From: Brachypterus glaber
Taxonomy: Eukaryota; Arthropoda; Insecta; Coleoptera; Kateretidae
Assembly: GCA_958510825.1 (NCBI GenBank)
Contig: OY294050.1
Location: 2,829,340 to 2,893,339 of the forward strand
Direction: 5' to 3'
Length of the DNA: 64,000 bases
Position 1 is the stretch's first letter. Each line of letters opens with the position of its first letter. This document shows, piece by piece, positions 11,038-21,655 of the stretch. The position numbers were made by a program, and so were the translations under genes. The notes beneath the pieces are model-generated. The model was not told where the DNA came from. It worked only from the letters and a program-made list of their open reading frames with translations, and searched no databases.

Positions 11038-11107
<70 letters not shown>
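10593..11107 (+). mobile_element. 5'-truncated LINE inserted in family C, with 7-bp target duplication and (TA)n tail
   Basis: AAATAAG at 10586-10592 is repeated at 11108-11114, and the 35-kb copy of family C reads straight through that site, so this is a clean insertion. The first frame gives the end of a non-LTR reverse transcriptase ORF, with IRTNQEIL and RVQWLGHIWRAG. An A-run length change at about 10810 shifts the frame. The next frame continues RVGRPRSK, a stop where W is usual, then ITEVTQDLEKIDVGNWK and a final stop. A short 3' UTR holds the hairpin CCCCACATGGGG, then (TA)n. Known family: this RVQWLGH...GRPR tail is typical of several LINE clades; I cannot pick one. Confidence 0.85.

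Positions 11108-11108
<1 letters not shown>
11039..11108. repeat. (TA)n microsatellite, LINE tail
   Basis: About 35 pure TA units forming the 3' tail of the LINE at 10593-11107. Confidence 0.95.
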
Positions 11109-11113
<5 letters not shown>

Positions 11114-11720
11114 GATATAAAATTGACTTTACTTTTCCTGTATTTTTGGACCATGTCCTTTTGTTTTTTCTTTGTAGCTTTATCGGATTGGTTTTATGGC
11201 CGCAACATTATCAGAAATTAAAACATAAACTTATTGAAATTAATTTTACCTATGATTGAAATTTTACTTTTGTCAAAATTTGACATCTAATTAAAAATAT
11301 AAAAATATATCAAAATTTATTAAAATGCTTATATTGGCATATCTCGGAAACTAATAGTCCTACGATAAAAATGATCATATATGTTTTTGTAGGGAATTAA
11401 ACATTATTTTCATTTATTCAAAAAAAAAAATTTGTCCTGCAATAAATAATAAGTGAGATATCGCTAAAAATTATAGTTTTTGTCCATTTTGCACCCCTTG
11501 CCCTATGCTATGTTAACCATATTTGATGTGACGCAAATAGAAAAGTTCCTAAATCGTTTGGTGAAAGAATTCTTCAAATCGGAAATTCCGTTCTAAAGTT
11601 ATAAGGTTTACCTACAGACAGACAGACATAATTTTTTTAACACCCACTTTTTTCACATTTTCTCGACGTTTCATAACATTCTTAGGCCGAAAATTAAAAA
11701 AAAATATATTTTTCGGTCGA

Positions 11721-12284
11721 TATTTTTTTGGGTAATTATTAAGTAAATTATTCTAAAAAAAACCTTTTGCTGCATATTTTTTGCACAGAGTAAAATGCCA
11801 AGAAATGTAATACCTTTTTTTATTTATTTTTATTCATACAAGATTTTCCTTCTTTTCATATTTTATTTCCTTATCAATGCAAATTTAAGTAAAATCTCTT
11901 TATGTTAACAAAATATTCTTATGTACATATAAAAATCTATTCTGACAGCTTGGGATCTTTTTTGAAAAAGTATTCAAATTATTATCAATTTTTGCGCCCG
12001 AATTTCTTAATATTAATACAATAATTTGAAAGGACGTGATGTTGACTGAATAAAAAAAAAAGTTTATTTTGAGGGTAATGAAATATACTGCCGAAAATAC
12101 AAGAGAGCCGAGCGAAAAAAAGGTTCCCTTGAGAGGGAGTGCTTTGAATAAGAGACACCATTAAAAATATGTCACATTATAATATTGAATGATATTAATA
12201 ACTTTTAAAAATAGAAATTTTAAGCATAACATTTTTGCATAATAGAGATTTTATATACATACCGAATAATACAACTTTTATATT
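11721..12284. other. Unassigned AT-rich sequence
   Basis: Follows the family C copy; no gene or defined repeat seen. Confidence 0.35.
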
Positions 12285-12513
12285 TGTGGCTTGGTTCTAA
12301 AAGGGCCAATGTCAAAAATTTTGAACGGATACACTAAGTTTAACAGAAATACTTATTGAAACACACTTCGGCCCTTGTCGCTTAAAGTTTATATTTATCT
12401 CAGAAGCACTGACATTGGCTTTTTTAGGTTATATAGATCTAAAGAAAATTAGTTCGGTGGTATAACTCAAAATACGGAAAAATTGACATTGGCCCTTCAA
12501 GAACCAAGCCACA
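12285..12513. mobile_element. MITE with TGTGGCTTGGTTCT ends
   Basis: Inverted ends TGTGGCTTGGTTCTAAAAGG and the complement of CCCTTCAAGAACCAAGCCACA pair over about 35 bp, including CCAATGTCAA / TTGACATTGG. AT-rich flanks (TATAT) make the target duplication ambiguous. A single copy in this window; 229 bp; non-coding. Confidence 0.85.
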
Positions 12514-12627
12514 TATATATCTCTCCGTCCGTTCAGACATCTAGTAGTTTGACAGAACAAATACAAACTTTAAACAGGGAAGAAAGAAAAAGAAGAAGAA
12601 TATACCAATGTTAGTTATTTCTAAGTT

Positions 12628-12753
12628 ATTTCTAGGCAACGCAAGTGAAATACAATCGTGATCTTTTTTTTTATTGACCAATCAAAACACTGCAATTTAA
12701 AATCGTAATGAATTATTGGTTTAATACAAATTGTATTAAGCTTGCCTAGAAAT
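12628..12753. mobile_element. Small TIR element, ATTTCTAGGCAA ends
   Basis: ATTTCTAGGCAACGCAAG at the left and the complement of GCTTGCCTAGAAAT at the right form imperfect 12-18 bp inverted ends around about 95 bp of AT-rich filler. Confidence 0.6.
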
Positions 12754-13247
12754 ATCATAATGTACGGCTGGGTTAAAAAAAATAATAATATACACGAGAA
12801 CGATTGTAACTGTTTTCGTGTTGCTTTGGTATTATTTTATGTTTATTATTTCGAAATTCAATTAATTATAAACTAATAGCTTAATCATGCTACATGTTCT
12901 ACTCTGGCTTGGTTTATGCAAATTTTGTTAAAATCTGTATTACCAGACGCCAGCTACATTTGCTATGTTAATCAGAATTGATATAATTGATTTATTTAAA
13001 ACATTTGCTAATTATACATAAATATACCTAGATTCATAATCCACAATTTCAATAATTTATTACTTAGTAAATGTTTTTTAAATCATCATTATAATCAATT
13101 CAGTCAATACTTCATCTCACCCTACCCCTAGTTAAAATATCTGCACCCTTTATCCTTTATTACTTGTGAGCAGGATTTAATTCTAGGCCTGGCTACATTT
13201 TTTCTTACTCCCAGCTCGTTCTTCAGAATATCTTCAAGTAAGCACTT
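12754..13247. other. Unassigned AT-rich sequence
   Basis: No matched repeat, hairpin or convincing reading frame in this stretch. Confidence 0.35.
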
Positions 13248-13745
13248 GTGTCTTTTTCTTTACTTTCGAATAAAAAAAAACTCTGCAAAGTTTTTCTTGA
13301 TAGAAAAAGAATAAAATATGTAGGAAGGAGCGGCAGGCCAACTCTGCGGATCTGCAAGCCACGTCTACCTCGCTCTCTGCCCGACAAAGAAAAACCTGAT
13401 CGTTTAACAGTTTGTTATTGTAAATCCAACAACTGCATTCGTTTGTAAATACCGAACACGTTTACTTTTTTGTTATTGTATTATATGCAATATATAGTAG
13501 TTGGCGCATATACAACTATTTTTTGTTGTATTCTATATCCTAATTACGCTATTGATTACGCTGGTGTTCTATGCAGGGGCGGATTTATATCACTTTAAGG
13601 GGGGGGGGGGCATCCATAAGGAAGAAAATTGCGCCTTCGGGAAAAATATAATTTTGAAGGTATTTCTATGCTAATATATCTCGCTGGGGGGGGGGCATGT
13701 CCCCCATGCCCCCCCTAAATCCGCCCATGGTTCTATCAGTGTAAT
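13248..13745 (-). repeat. Dispersed repeat W, copy 2, carrying a hAT MITE
   Basis: Complementary to 8405-8700 over the GC-richer block (GGAGCGGCAGGCC, GCAAGCCACG) and the GAACACGTTTAC / TTTTTGTTGTATTCTATATCC parts. It is broken at 13574-13729 by the hAT MITE. The 66-codon frame 13248-13448 lies in this repeat and is not a gene. Confidence 0.75.
13574..13729. mobile_element. 156-bp hAT MITE with poly-G tracts and near-perfect 8-bp duplication
   Basis: The ends are CAGGGGCGGATTTA and TAAATCCGCCCATG, a classic hAT-type terminus. Flanks are GTTCTATG (13566-13573) and GTTCTATC (13730-13737), 7 of 8 bp identical. Inside, a G12 run and a G11 run sit just within the ends, and the right end contains C5 and C7 tracts. 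The paralogue at 8.4 kb lacks the element and keeps a single GATAGAA-type site, which supports this reading. Confidence 0.9.
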
Positions 13746-13789
13746 ATTTTTAGAAATTTCTGTCCATGTATACAGACGTTTTCAAGTAG

Positions 13790-14203
13790 AATGGAGCTCT
13801 CTACAACTAGAATTATGAAACAAAAGACGTCTACCCTATCTCTATCTCATTTGTGCTACACTTTCCAGCCAACCAAATAAATACTGTATTTGTTTTTCAT
13901 ACTACAAATACAGTATTTATTTGGTTGGCCGGAGAGTGTAGCACTGAGCGGCACGAACGAACATAGCTAATGTGAATCTGTAGAATAAGATAATTCTACT
14001 AAAATATAGATGGCGCCAGTAATTTCTTTAATAAAAATACTATAGTTACACTTTTCGCCCGGCCAAGTAAATATTGTATTTGTTCAACAAAGAACAAATA
14101 CAGAATTTGTTTGGTTGGGTGGAAGTGGGAGTGTATGTATGTCTTCTATCTTTTTTGGGTAGAACTTTTGTCCCTGTCTAATCTAACGGGAGAAATCGCC
14201 ATT
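13790..14203 (+). mobile_element. Double-hairpin MITE P, copy 2
   Basis: Same termini and both hairpins as 10113-10528, in the same orientation. The first hairpin stem here extends further outward because the flanking AGTGTAGCAC complements GTGCTACACT, giving arms of about 40 bp. Confidence 0.9.
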
Positions 14204-14552
14204 ATTAAAGAGCGGCAGTTTTGAGACAACTTGTATAAAATCAAAAACTTGGTAGATTAGGTTATCTGAGTTTAGTAGTAAAGTTCATAAAGTTAATCAA
14301 AAATTTAATTTTTATTTTATTTCTTGAAGCGCTACCTCAAACTCGATAGCAAATGGTGGTTCGTAAACATTTATTAAGACTTATCAGGCGAAATTTATGC
14401 ATAGGAAATATATTAAAATGGCGCTCAAGGCGATTATTCTTGCAATTAAAATCTCTTATCCAGGCAATTTGGAACCGGAATTGTGCCCACATAAAAAAGA
14501 AAGCCGTATTTGTTATAGTTTTATAGATCACTGTAAAAGCTAAACTAAACTA

Positions 14553-15168
14553 GATGAAACGTTGCAAGCACCCTGTCAAAACATCGGCACTATTGTACAC
14601 TAAAAAAAAAAACATATAACATTTTTTTAGGGCTTAAAAAGAGCTTTTATTTAAAATCTAATTTTTTGAAATCGGGTTATAAGTATGTGAGATATGCTAA
14701 AAAAACATTTTACTGCTTTAAACGCCAATATCTCGAAAACAATGCGTTTTAGGAAAACGTTGTTTATAACATTTTTTGACCAATTTAAAATTATCTTTTA
14801 TATAAGTGCTAAATTAACCAAATACAATAATAATTGCCTTAATTATAAACAAAAAATGCTAAAAATAGGAGTTTTACCCTATTTTTACCCCCTTACCCCC
14901 GATCGTTTACCCCCAAAATCTAATCAGCTCTTCGGAATACGATAAGAAACAATATGCAAAAGTCGATATCTCATGTAGAAATGGAATTAGTTTACACCCA
15001 GACAGACAGACAGACAGACAGACGGACGGACGCAAAAATTTTTTTACTGATTTCGACTCAGAATGGTCTAAAACGTCGAGAAATATGAAAAAAACGTGGT
15101 CAAAGATTTTGACTTTTCGGCGAAGATTTCAATACATCGGCACTCTTAGTAACAATAAGTGCCGATGT
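14553..15168 (+). mobile_element. ACATCGGCACT element (R), copy 1
   Basis: ACATCGGCACT at 14581 is inverted at 15158-15168 (AGTGCCGATGT). The right end is itself a small hairpin (15134-15168) with the same two 11-mers facing each other. The interior has ATATGCTAAAAAAAC, a CAGA run (15000-15023), and AAAACGTCGAGAAA. Homology to the 19776-20475 copy begins upstream of the inverted repeat, at the leader GTTGCAAGCACCCTGTC. The 83-codon frame at 14694-14945 is shared with the other copy (67 codons at 20043-20246) but contains no recognisable domain. Confidence 0.75.
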
Positions 15169-15197
15169 AATAGGATCATCACTTCATATCCATTCAT

Positions 15198-15464
15198 GGG
15201 AGGATTGGTGTAGTGGTCTACCGCGTCTGTACCAGACAAGTCTACTAGCCAACTAGCGTGAGTTCGATTCTCACTGGCGCCGATTTACCTTTTTCAGTTG
15301 ATTAATAATTGAAATTTGGCGAAGGCGATAAGTGAAGCGGGCACCCCCTAGAAACTGGTTCAAAAGTCAGTATAAGCCGGTGGTTCCCTCTACTACTAGC
15401 CCACACAAGTCCTGGACTTAGGGGATGCTTAATTAAGTAGAATAGTACGAGGTTAAACAAACAT
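15198..15464 (+). repeat. tRNA-derived SINE, copy B
   Basis: The head begins GGGAGGATTGGTGTAGTGG (A-box TGGTGTAGTGG) and has the B-box GAGTTCGATTCTC at about 15261-15273, both closer to the pol III consensus than in copy A. The body continues TTTTTCAGTTGATTAATAAT and ends ACGAGGTTAAACAAACATG. It differs from copies A and C mainly between the two boxes. The 61-codon minus frame inside it is not a gene. Confidence 0.85.
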
Positions 15465-15914
15465 GTAATGTAAACATGTAATATCAATTCGTAACTAAAT
15501 ATTCAGTTATCCTTAAGACATAAAAAATTGGGTATTAGAAAGTCGAACTAGACTATTTCCAGCGCACCATGGTTCATCAGAGTCATAGTAATATACAAGA
15601 ACCCATATGGGCAAAGTTAGTTTTCGTACATTATTGTATCCTGTGTTCAAATGTACTGATATGATAATTTCGCCCTAGTTTAACTAGGGTTACGAGGTAA
15701 ACAAATATGTCTTAAAATAATGTTTCCTGCACAGAATAATATTATTTTATGCAAATGACGTATTGTTAGTCACAGACTTAATTAGATTTATTTTCTTAAA
15801 ATTTTTGGATATATTTATTTATTTATTTATTTATTTATTAGAATATTTACACATAATCATGAAAAGCCCCAAATAAGTTACAAAACTTGTGCTATATGGA
15901 TATCTTAATAAGAT
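15465..15914. other. Unassigned; (ATTT)n tract at about 15813-15840
   Basis: Simple ATTT repeats and AT-rich sequence, partly likely to be degraded LINE sequence upstream of the recognisable frame. Confidence 0.4.
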
Positions 15915-16681
15915 ATCGTTACTATAAAACATAGACTCCACTCTAGGCTATAAATTTCATATCGACGCAATAACCAAAAAAATTAATAGCGCAGTATATG
16001 CAATAAGATTGTTAAAAAATAAAGTTTCTGTAGACCTTCAAAAAATGTTTTATTTCGCCTATGTTCAAAGTTATCTTAACTATGGCATTATAATTTGGGG
16101 TTCTGCCAATATGGACAGAATTTTCTTAGCGCAGAAACGTTTAGTGCGTGTACTAAATGGTTCGGGTTATCTAGAACATACTGCACCAATCTTTAAAAAG
16201 CTGAATATAATGACCATATACTCTCTCTAGTTATACAATATGGCTATGTTCGTTAAAAAATCACCGGAGTTATTTGCTTCTAACGGGTCGATCAACAGAG
16301 GTATGCAAACAAGATATTCCCAAATGCTTAATGTACCCCTCCACAAAACTGCCTTATTTGAAAAGTCACCTCAGTTTATGGCAGTCAAGATCTACAATAA
16401 ACTTCCATCTCACATAAAAAACTTAACTTTAAATAAATTTAAAATTGCAGCAAAAAGTTTTTTTGTTGAAAAACCATTTTTTAACCTGCAACTTTAATAT
16501 GTAATATGTGTAAAATTTTACTTTATTTATTTACTGTATACGTTTTATGTAATTTGTAACCTTTAATGTAAATGTAACATTAATAAAATTAATTATAATT
16601 GTACCTATCGAAAATTGACATTATCCAACAAATATGTAAATATTTTTTTTATGGAAATAAAGAATTATTATTATTATTATA
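15915..16681 (+). pseudogene. 3' end of a non-LTR retrotransposon (Jockey/CR1-like ORF2 C-terminus), copy 1
   Basis: One frame runs from about 15930 to 16497. It reads LGYKFHIDAITKKINS, then YFAYVQSYLNYGIIIWGS (the typical Y..Y....Y.I..WG block C-terminal to the reverse transcriptase), QKRLVRVLN, KKLNI, and after a single in-frame TAG (16228-16230) continues AMFVKKSPELF to IYNKLPSHIKNL and FFVEKPFFNLQL. The 3' UTR ends GGAAATAAAGAATTATT followed by (ATT)n at 16664-16681, a normal LINE tail. 5'-truncated, so dead. Confidence 0.85.
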
Positions 16682-16788
16682 ATCCTGAAAACCTATTTTA
16701 ACAAAGATTATGTTTTATGCTGAAAAAGTGATTTTATGTGGTAATAAAAATCTGTAACAATTATTGTCTGTGTGTCTGTCTGTCTGTA

Positions 16789-17691
16789 GAGGAAATGCGC
16801 CTAATTTTGGATGGTTTCCAAATTTCGGATAGTAGTGTATTTAAGATACTGTCTGCAAAGGTAAACAGAAACCTAATTTTATGTGAAGCCAAAAATCAAA
16901 CTAAATCCGTCCTGTAATATGATAACGGTAGAGCTTCTCCCCTTTAAATGGCAGCACAAATCGTTTATATTGCAAATGGCAGTTTTGTGCTCAGTTGCAT
17001 TATTATGCTTGTTTATTTTATAAATAATCGTTATAAAAGTTCGTGATTCTGTCTTGGGTAAGTTATGATGTTAGTTAAGTTGATCCACTATTCATAATTA
17101 AGCAATTTGAAAACGTAAACATTCTACAAATTTCTAATCTAAAAAGCAGAAAGTTGCCTAATTTCGGATAGACCATTTTTGTGCATTTGATTCTCAATTT
17201 CGGATATCCGCAAGGTAATTATTATTCAGGATAACCAACCATTAATTATTTTTTTTATAATGATAAAACAAACTAAGATAAACAATTTTGAAAAAACGAA
17301 AATTACCTAAGATACTAAGATATTCGAAATTGGGAATCTAAAATTATAGTTCCTATAGTATTTCGTAGAAAATCGCTTAATGATTAAATTACGTCTTAAA
17401 TGTGAAGGAATAACAAGAAACATAAGCAATGGGATCCAGATCTACTCTTGAAAATTTTTTTTCGGATATGTCCGAAATTAGGAGCCCTTTTTCAAATGCA
17501 CAAAAATGCGCTGATTTTTTTTAACCGTGTTTTTTGGAAAAAATAAACTGTAATAAAATTGCTTTTATAATAAATCATGGTTCGCTATAATAAGTTGTAT
17601 CTGGTTATATAAAAAAAATATTAAAAAGTAATACCGAGTATTAAATATTGAATACATTGTAAATGGTATCCGAAATTAGGCGACTTTCCTC
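16789..17691. mobile_element. 903-bp TA-flanked element (T) with symmetric internal repeats
   Basis: The ends GAGGAAATGCGCCTAATTT and AAATTAGGCGACTTTCCTC are imperfect inverted repeats. TA at 16787-16788 and 17692-17693 fits a TA target duplication. It landed in a TCTG microsatellite that continues on the right. The core motif CTAATTTCGGATA recurs in direct orientation at about 16801, 16820, 17158 and 17196, and inverted at about 17321, 17470 and 17667. No transposase frame. Confidence 0.85.
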
Positions 17692-18097
17692 TATGTGTGC
17701 CTGATCTATCTACCTGGTCTGTCTAGCTGGTATATATCTGTCTGGTACGTCTGCCTGATCTGTTTCTGTCAAGTTCTGCCCATAAGACATGATGATATTT
17801 TTAAGAAACGGCATTATTTTATTTTTAGTTAAATTTTTATTTTAAGTTTTTATTCATGATATAACAACTTTGTGCTTTTACAAAAAATAAAAACGTTCAA
17901 ATATAAAATTCTCGGTATATTTGAAAAATTCTATTATAGCTATTATAAAAAGGTAGGCAGAGGTTTAACCGTAGATCCAAAATATTTATAATAAAACTGC
18001 TCATGAAAAATTCAGAAAATTTAGTATAATGTACAAGTTATTAAAATTTATAACATTATGTTATAATATTTTGGATATAATTTTTTAAAATATTGTT
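17692..18097. other. Degenerate TCTG/CTGGT repeats, then AT-rich sequence
   Basis: Degenerate CTGTCT/CTGGTC repeats run from 17692 to about 17780, the right half of the microsatellite into which element T inserted. The rest is unassigned AT-rich sequence. Confidence 0.6.
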
Positions 18098-18342
18098 TAT
18101 TATACACGGTATTTGTAATAAAAATAAGGGCTTCAATTAATAACTCTGGTAGCCTTTGAGCTAGAGCGACGAGGTTTTGCACCTATACTACTATTAATAA
18201 GAAAAAATAGCTCTTCGAAGGGCCATAGTTCCATTAGGGCTTATTTTCGGACATATGTTTTTTTTTTTTTTGGTTTTTCATGTTTTGTGATGTAGAATCA
18301 CCCCCTTTATTATGTACCAAAAGACTGAAAACACCGTCTATA
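18098..18342 (+). repeat. Family G element, right part only
   Basis: Matches the 44935-45639 element: TTAATAACTCTGGTA, CGACGAGGTTTTG and the terminus GATGTAGAATCACCCC ... AAAGACTGAAAACACCGTC. Left half missing. Confidence 0.65.
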
Positions 18343-18844
18343 ACAAAATAAAATATACGAAATGGTCAATTTTCTCCACTTTCTTTCCTCTTATTGATAA
18401 AATATTCTTTAGTCTCAATTTAAAGTGGATTTTATTACTACGATGACCCTTGTAAGAAAGCATATACGGGGTTTATATCTGAAAGAGCTGACCAAACTAA
18501 AATATCGCAACATTCAATAATCAATAACTTAGCAGACCCTCAGCGAACAGCATCAATTTCTAATTTTCTTTCTAGGGATCAGCTTGATAGCTATCGATTG
18601 ATTTTAGTCTATTTGATGGAAATACTTAAAATCGCATTAGGCCTTGCAAAAAGAATGAAGGACTGTAGTAAATCCTACGAAATACGTAGGTATTACGTAA
18701 TTATCTGTTGTGGAATCTGAAAGTCTTATTTCCTGTCTTTTTTTTTTGGGCCAAGATTTCTTTGTTTTGTTTTTAGGCTTTTCGTCAAAAGGAAAATAAA
18801 TCAGAACAAAAAACCAAATCTGGTTTTTATATAATGATTTTTTT

Positions 18845-19265
18845 CTATTTTGCTATTATAAGCTCATATGCACGCATTTTGCGTGTTCTTATAGGCCCAT
18901 AGGAGGTTAGTACTTTTTTTTCTTTTGGATTGGCAACAGGATAAATGAATGTCGCTTGACGTTTTCCGTGCAAATGTTAAAATCCCTTTGAAGTTCTACA
19001 AAATGTCGTTTTTAGGTTAATTTTTACCGTGTTAAAATTTTGGCTTCGTTACTTGTAATGAAAAAGAGAAGAGCTGATGATAAAATATACCAAAACATAT
19101 AGTTTTTTTTTGTTTAATTTCAAATATGGCAAAAATTGTAATGCCAACCCAAAACAAAAAATACTTAAATCGTCATCAATTTAAGTGTACATTTTTTTTA
19201 ATTTTAGAGCAAAGTAGAAAAAAAAATAGTATAAAGCCTTATACTCGTGTGCTGAAAACGGGTGT
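18845..19265 (+). repeat. Dispersed repeat S, copy 1
   Basis: Begins at a hairpin, TTATAAGCTCAT ... CACGCATTTTGCGTG ... CTTATAGGCCCATA. Continues through CTTGACGTTTTCCGTGCAAATG to about ACTCGTGTGCTGAAAACGG. Copies at 30650-31075 and 48825-49225. The 124-codon frame 19126-19500 starts in this repeat and runs past it; it has no recognisable domain and is probably chance. Confidence 0.7.
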
Positions 19266-19775
19266 GATGGAACTAGTACTTAATAATACTATTAACCCTT
19301 TAGGTCTCTTTGGGATACTATTTTTCCACCGACTTTATATTCCTTTCACAGCTGTGCCCAGCAATGAAATCTATTCCCTTACTTATTTTAAATTTTTAGT
19401 ACACTGCTGCCTTCTGTTAAAGACTGCGACATACGCATGCCACTCAATCGGTAATAGGTGGGAAGATATCATACCAGAAACACTAAATTTATGTAGATGA
19501 GTCATGACAAAAAAAAAAGTACTTTTGTTTTTAAATTCAATGGAACAGGTTAAAATATAATTATTTAAGTACTAAGATATATTTATAGTTACTTTATAAA
19601 CTTATCGTGAGAAAATATAGTTTATTTCATATTTAACTCAGTAAGAGCAAAAATGCCAAAAAAATTATAGAACAGCATAAAAGCGGTTTTCTAAAAATAC
19701 CCATTTTAATTGTTTGTTAAAATTGGTCTAACATAACGCTCTACCTCTTGCCCCCTAAAGTGTATACAAAATAGA

Positions 19776-20302
19776 TAAAACGTTGCAAGCACCCTGTCAA
19801 AACATCGGCACTATTGTACACTAGAGCCATCTAGTTTGCAAATTTCAAACTAGGTGTTTTGTTTGATTTTAAATTCTGTATCTTTAAAACATTATATTCT
19901 AGCAAAAAACTGTATATAACATTTTTTATAGGGCTTAAAAAGATCTTTTATTTAAAATATAATTTTTTGAAATCGGGTTATAAATATGTGAGATATGCTA
20001 AAAAAACCTTTTACTGCTTTAAACGCCAATATCTCGTAAACAATGCGTTTTAGGAAAACGTTGTTTATAACATTTTTTGACCAATTTAAAATTATCTTTT
20101 ATATTAGTGCTAAATCAACCAAATACAATAATAATTGCCTTAATTGTAAACAAAAAACGCTAAAAATAGGAGTTTTACCCTATTTTTACCCCCTTACGCC
20201 CAATCATTTACCCCCAAATTCTAATCAGCTCTTCGGAATACGATAAGAAACAATATGCAGGTCGATATCACATGTAGAAATGGAGTTAGAGAGCTTACAC
20301 CC

Positions 20303-20334
<32 letters not shown>

Positions 20335-20475
20335 GGACGCAAACATTTTTTTTACTGATTTCGACTGAATGGTCTAAAACGTCGAGAAAATTTCTCATTT
20401 AATGTGAAAAAAACTTTGACTTTTCGGAGAAGATTTCAATACATCGGCACTCTTAGTAGCACTAAGTGCCGATGT
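19776..20475 (+). mobile_element. ACATCGGCACT element (R), copy 2
   Basis: Same leader (GTTGCAAGCACCCTGTC), same inverted 11-mers (19802 and 20465-20475), same terminal mini-hairpin (20441-20475) and CAGA run as the 14.5-kb copy. It keeps about 90 bp near 19823-19915 that copy 1 lacks. Confidence 0.75.
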
Positions 20476-21329
20476 AAATTTATTATTTATATTATCTTCC
20501 TTAACTTTTACACATTTCTTTGGGTAATCAATTTTTGATGACCTGATGGACCGTTTACAAGATAATTCGCTATTAGAATTTTATGTCATATATAAAGGGC
20601 TATGTTGTTTAGGTTGTTTAAAAATTAACTTTATTTTATTTTTTATTTTTTATTTATTTATTGGTTTATAGTCTTTCTGGGACCTTACTCGAAGGTAGTT
20701 TATTAACCTTTCGGTGACCAGACAGAATGAAAATAAACAAAAAATATTTCTTGAAAATAGCCAGTTACTTTTTTTGCTCAGATTCGTATTAAAACTTTGT
20801 TACCCAGTGTTATCAATATAAATATAATACTAGCCGTTAAGCCTGTTTTTTAACGGGCAATTTTGTGAATGATTTATTCTTATCTTTTGGCCCACAGGCC
20901 TCCATTAATTTTTTTTTTTGGATTTCAGTCTTTTTTCATCAGCGGACCTATGTTCCTAACGTGCATGCCAGGTTTCAGGTTTCCAACTATTTGGAAAGTA
21001 AATAAAAAACTAAAAAACTTCTGGAATTATAGATAATCACTTTAAAACTGAATTAAATTACAGAGTTTTTAATCAGTGAAGAGTAAAAATACTTATAAGA
21101 TGAATTTTAGTTCAGTTTTAGTTTTCAAAAGCTAAATATTGAAAAGCTTTTAATATAATTCAATTTTATTGAAAAGAATCCATTACATTAATTTGTAAAA
21201 GTTTGTTGCAAAGAATTTTAAAATTTAAAAAAATCACCAATAAAATACAATAAAAAACAATTGTAGGTATAAGTTTTTAATAAGGATTTAAACAAATTTA
21301 ATTTCTTAGACTTTATATGGATACCCCCA
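20476..21329. other. Mostly unassigned; insect-type repeat fragment at 20828-20860
   Basis: The string ACTAGCCGTTAAGCCTG followed by TTTTTTAACGGGC is a small hairpin and resembles repeat starts I recall from insect genomes. The rest is AT-rich without a clear feature. Confidence 0.4.
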
Positions 21330-21655
21330 ATTTTTCACGACAGCTAAATTTATAAAATATTTTTTTTTTGTATTTAAGGGTGGGCAAATGATTGAAGTGG
21401 AAAAGGTAGCCACGTTATACATCATTTGAAAGCTTATAAAATTCTCTATTTAACTGTATAAGTATTTATTTTTTATTTATTGTTTGTTTCTGATAATATT
21501 CAAGTTTAGAATTTCTTACTTTAGTGTTTTTAGGTAAACTTTTGGTTAAAATGGCCTGTGGAGATATTTAAGTATTACCACCATGTGTATTTTTTTTCAA
21601 GGCGTTTACCTATGAGTATAACTCAAAATGGGTCTAACTTGAGTTACATCCTTGT
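21330..21655 (+). repeat. Dispersed repeat E, copy 1
   Basis: Complementary to 42812-43140 across about 320 bp: GGGTGGGCAAATGATTGAAG, ATCATTTGAAAGCTTATAAA, GTTTACCTATGAGTATAA, GGGTCTAACTTGAGTTAC. Non-coding; the 67-codon frame at 21558 overlaps its end. Confidence 0.8.

Larger units (their letters stand above)
10529..11720 (+). mobile_element. Family C repeat, copy 1, split by a LINE
   Basis: 10529-10592 plus 11108-11720 reconstruct the element seen uninterrupted at 35038-35640. Landmarks are CTAGACGGGTGGAAAAAT, AAGATATAAAATTGAC, AGCTTTATCGGATTG, ATATCTCGGAAACTAATAGT, a CAGACAGACAGACA run, and CATTTTCTCGACGTTTCAT. It looks non-autonomous. The ACGGGTGGAAA end matches the complement of TTTCCACCCGT at the far end of the 57.4-kb copy, suggesting short terminal inverted repeats. 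Confidence 0.7.

Noticed and set aside
14694..14945. 83-codon frame shared with 20043-20246 as a conserved small gene
   Set aside because: Conservation is explained by both lying in copies of the same ACATCGGCACT element; stops and length differ between copies and no domain is visible.
15545..15590. Second hammerhead-like string on the minus strand (CTGATGA ... GAAA spacing)
   Set aside because: Stem II would be only 3 bp and the would-be stem I strands do not pair.
19126..19500. 124-codon frame as a host gene
   Set aside because: Begins inside dispersed repeat S, shows no domain, no splice context.
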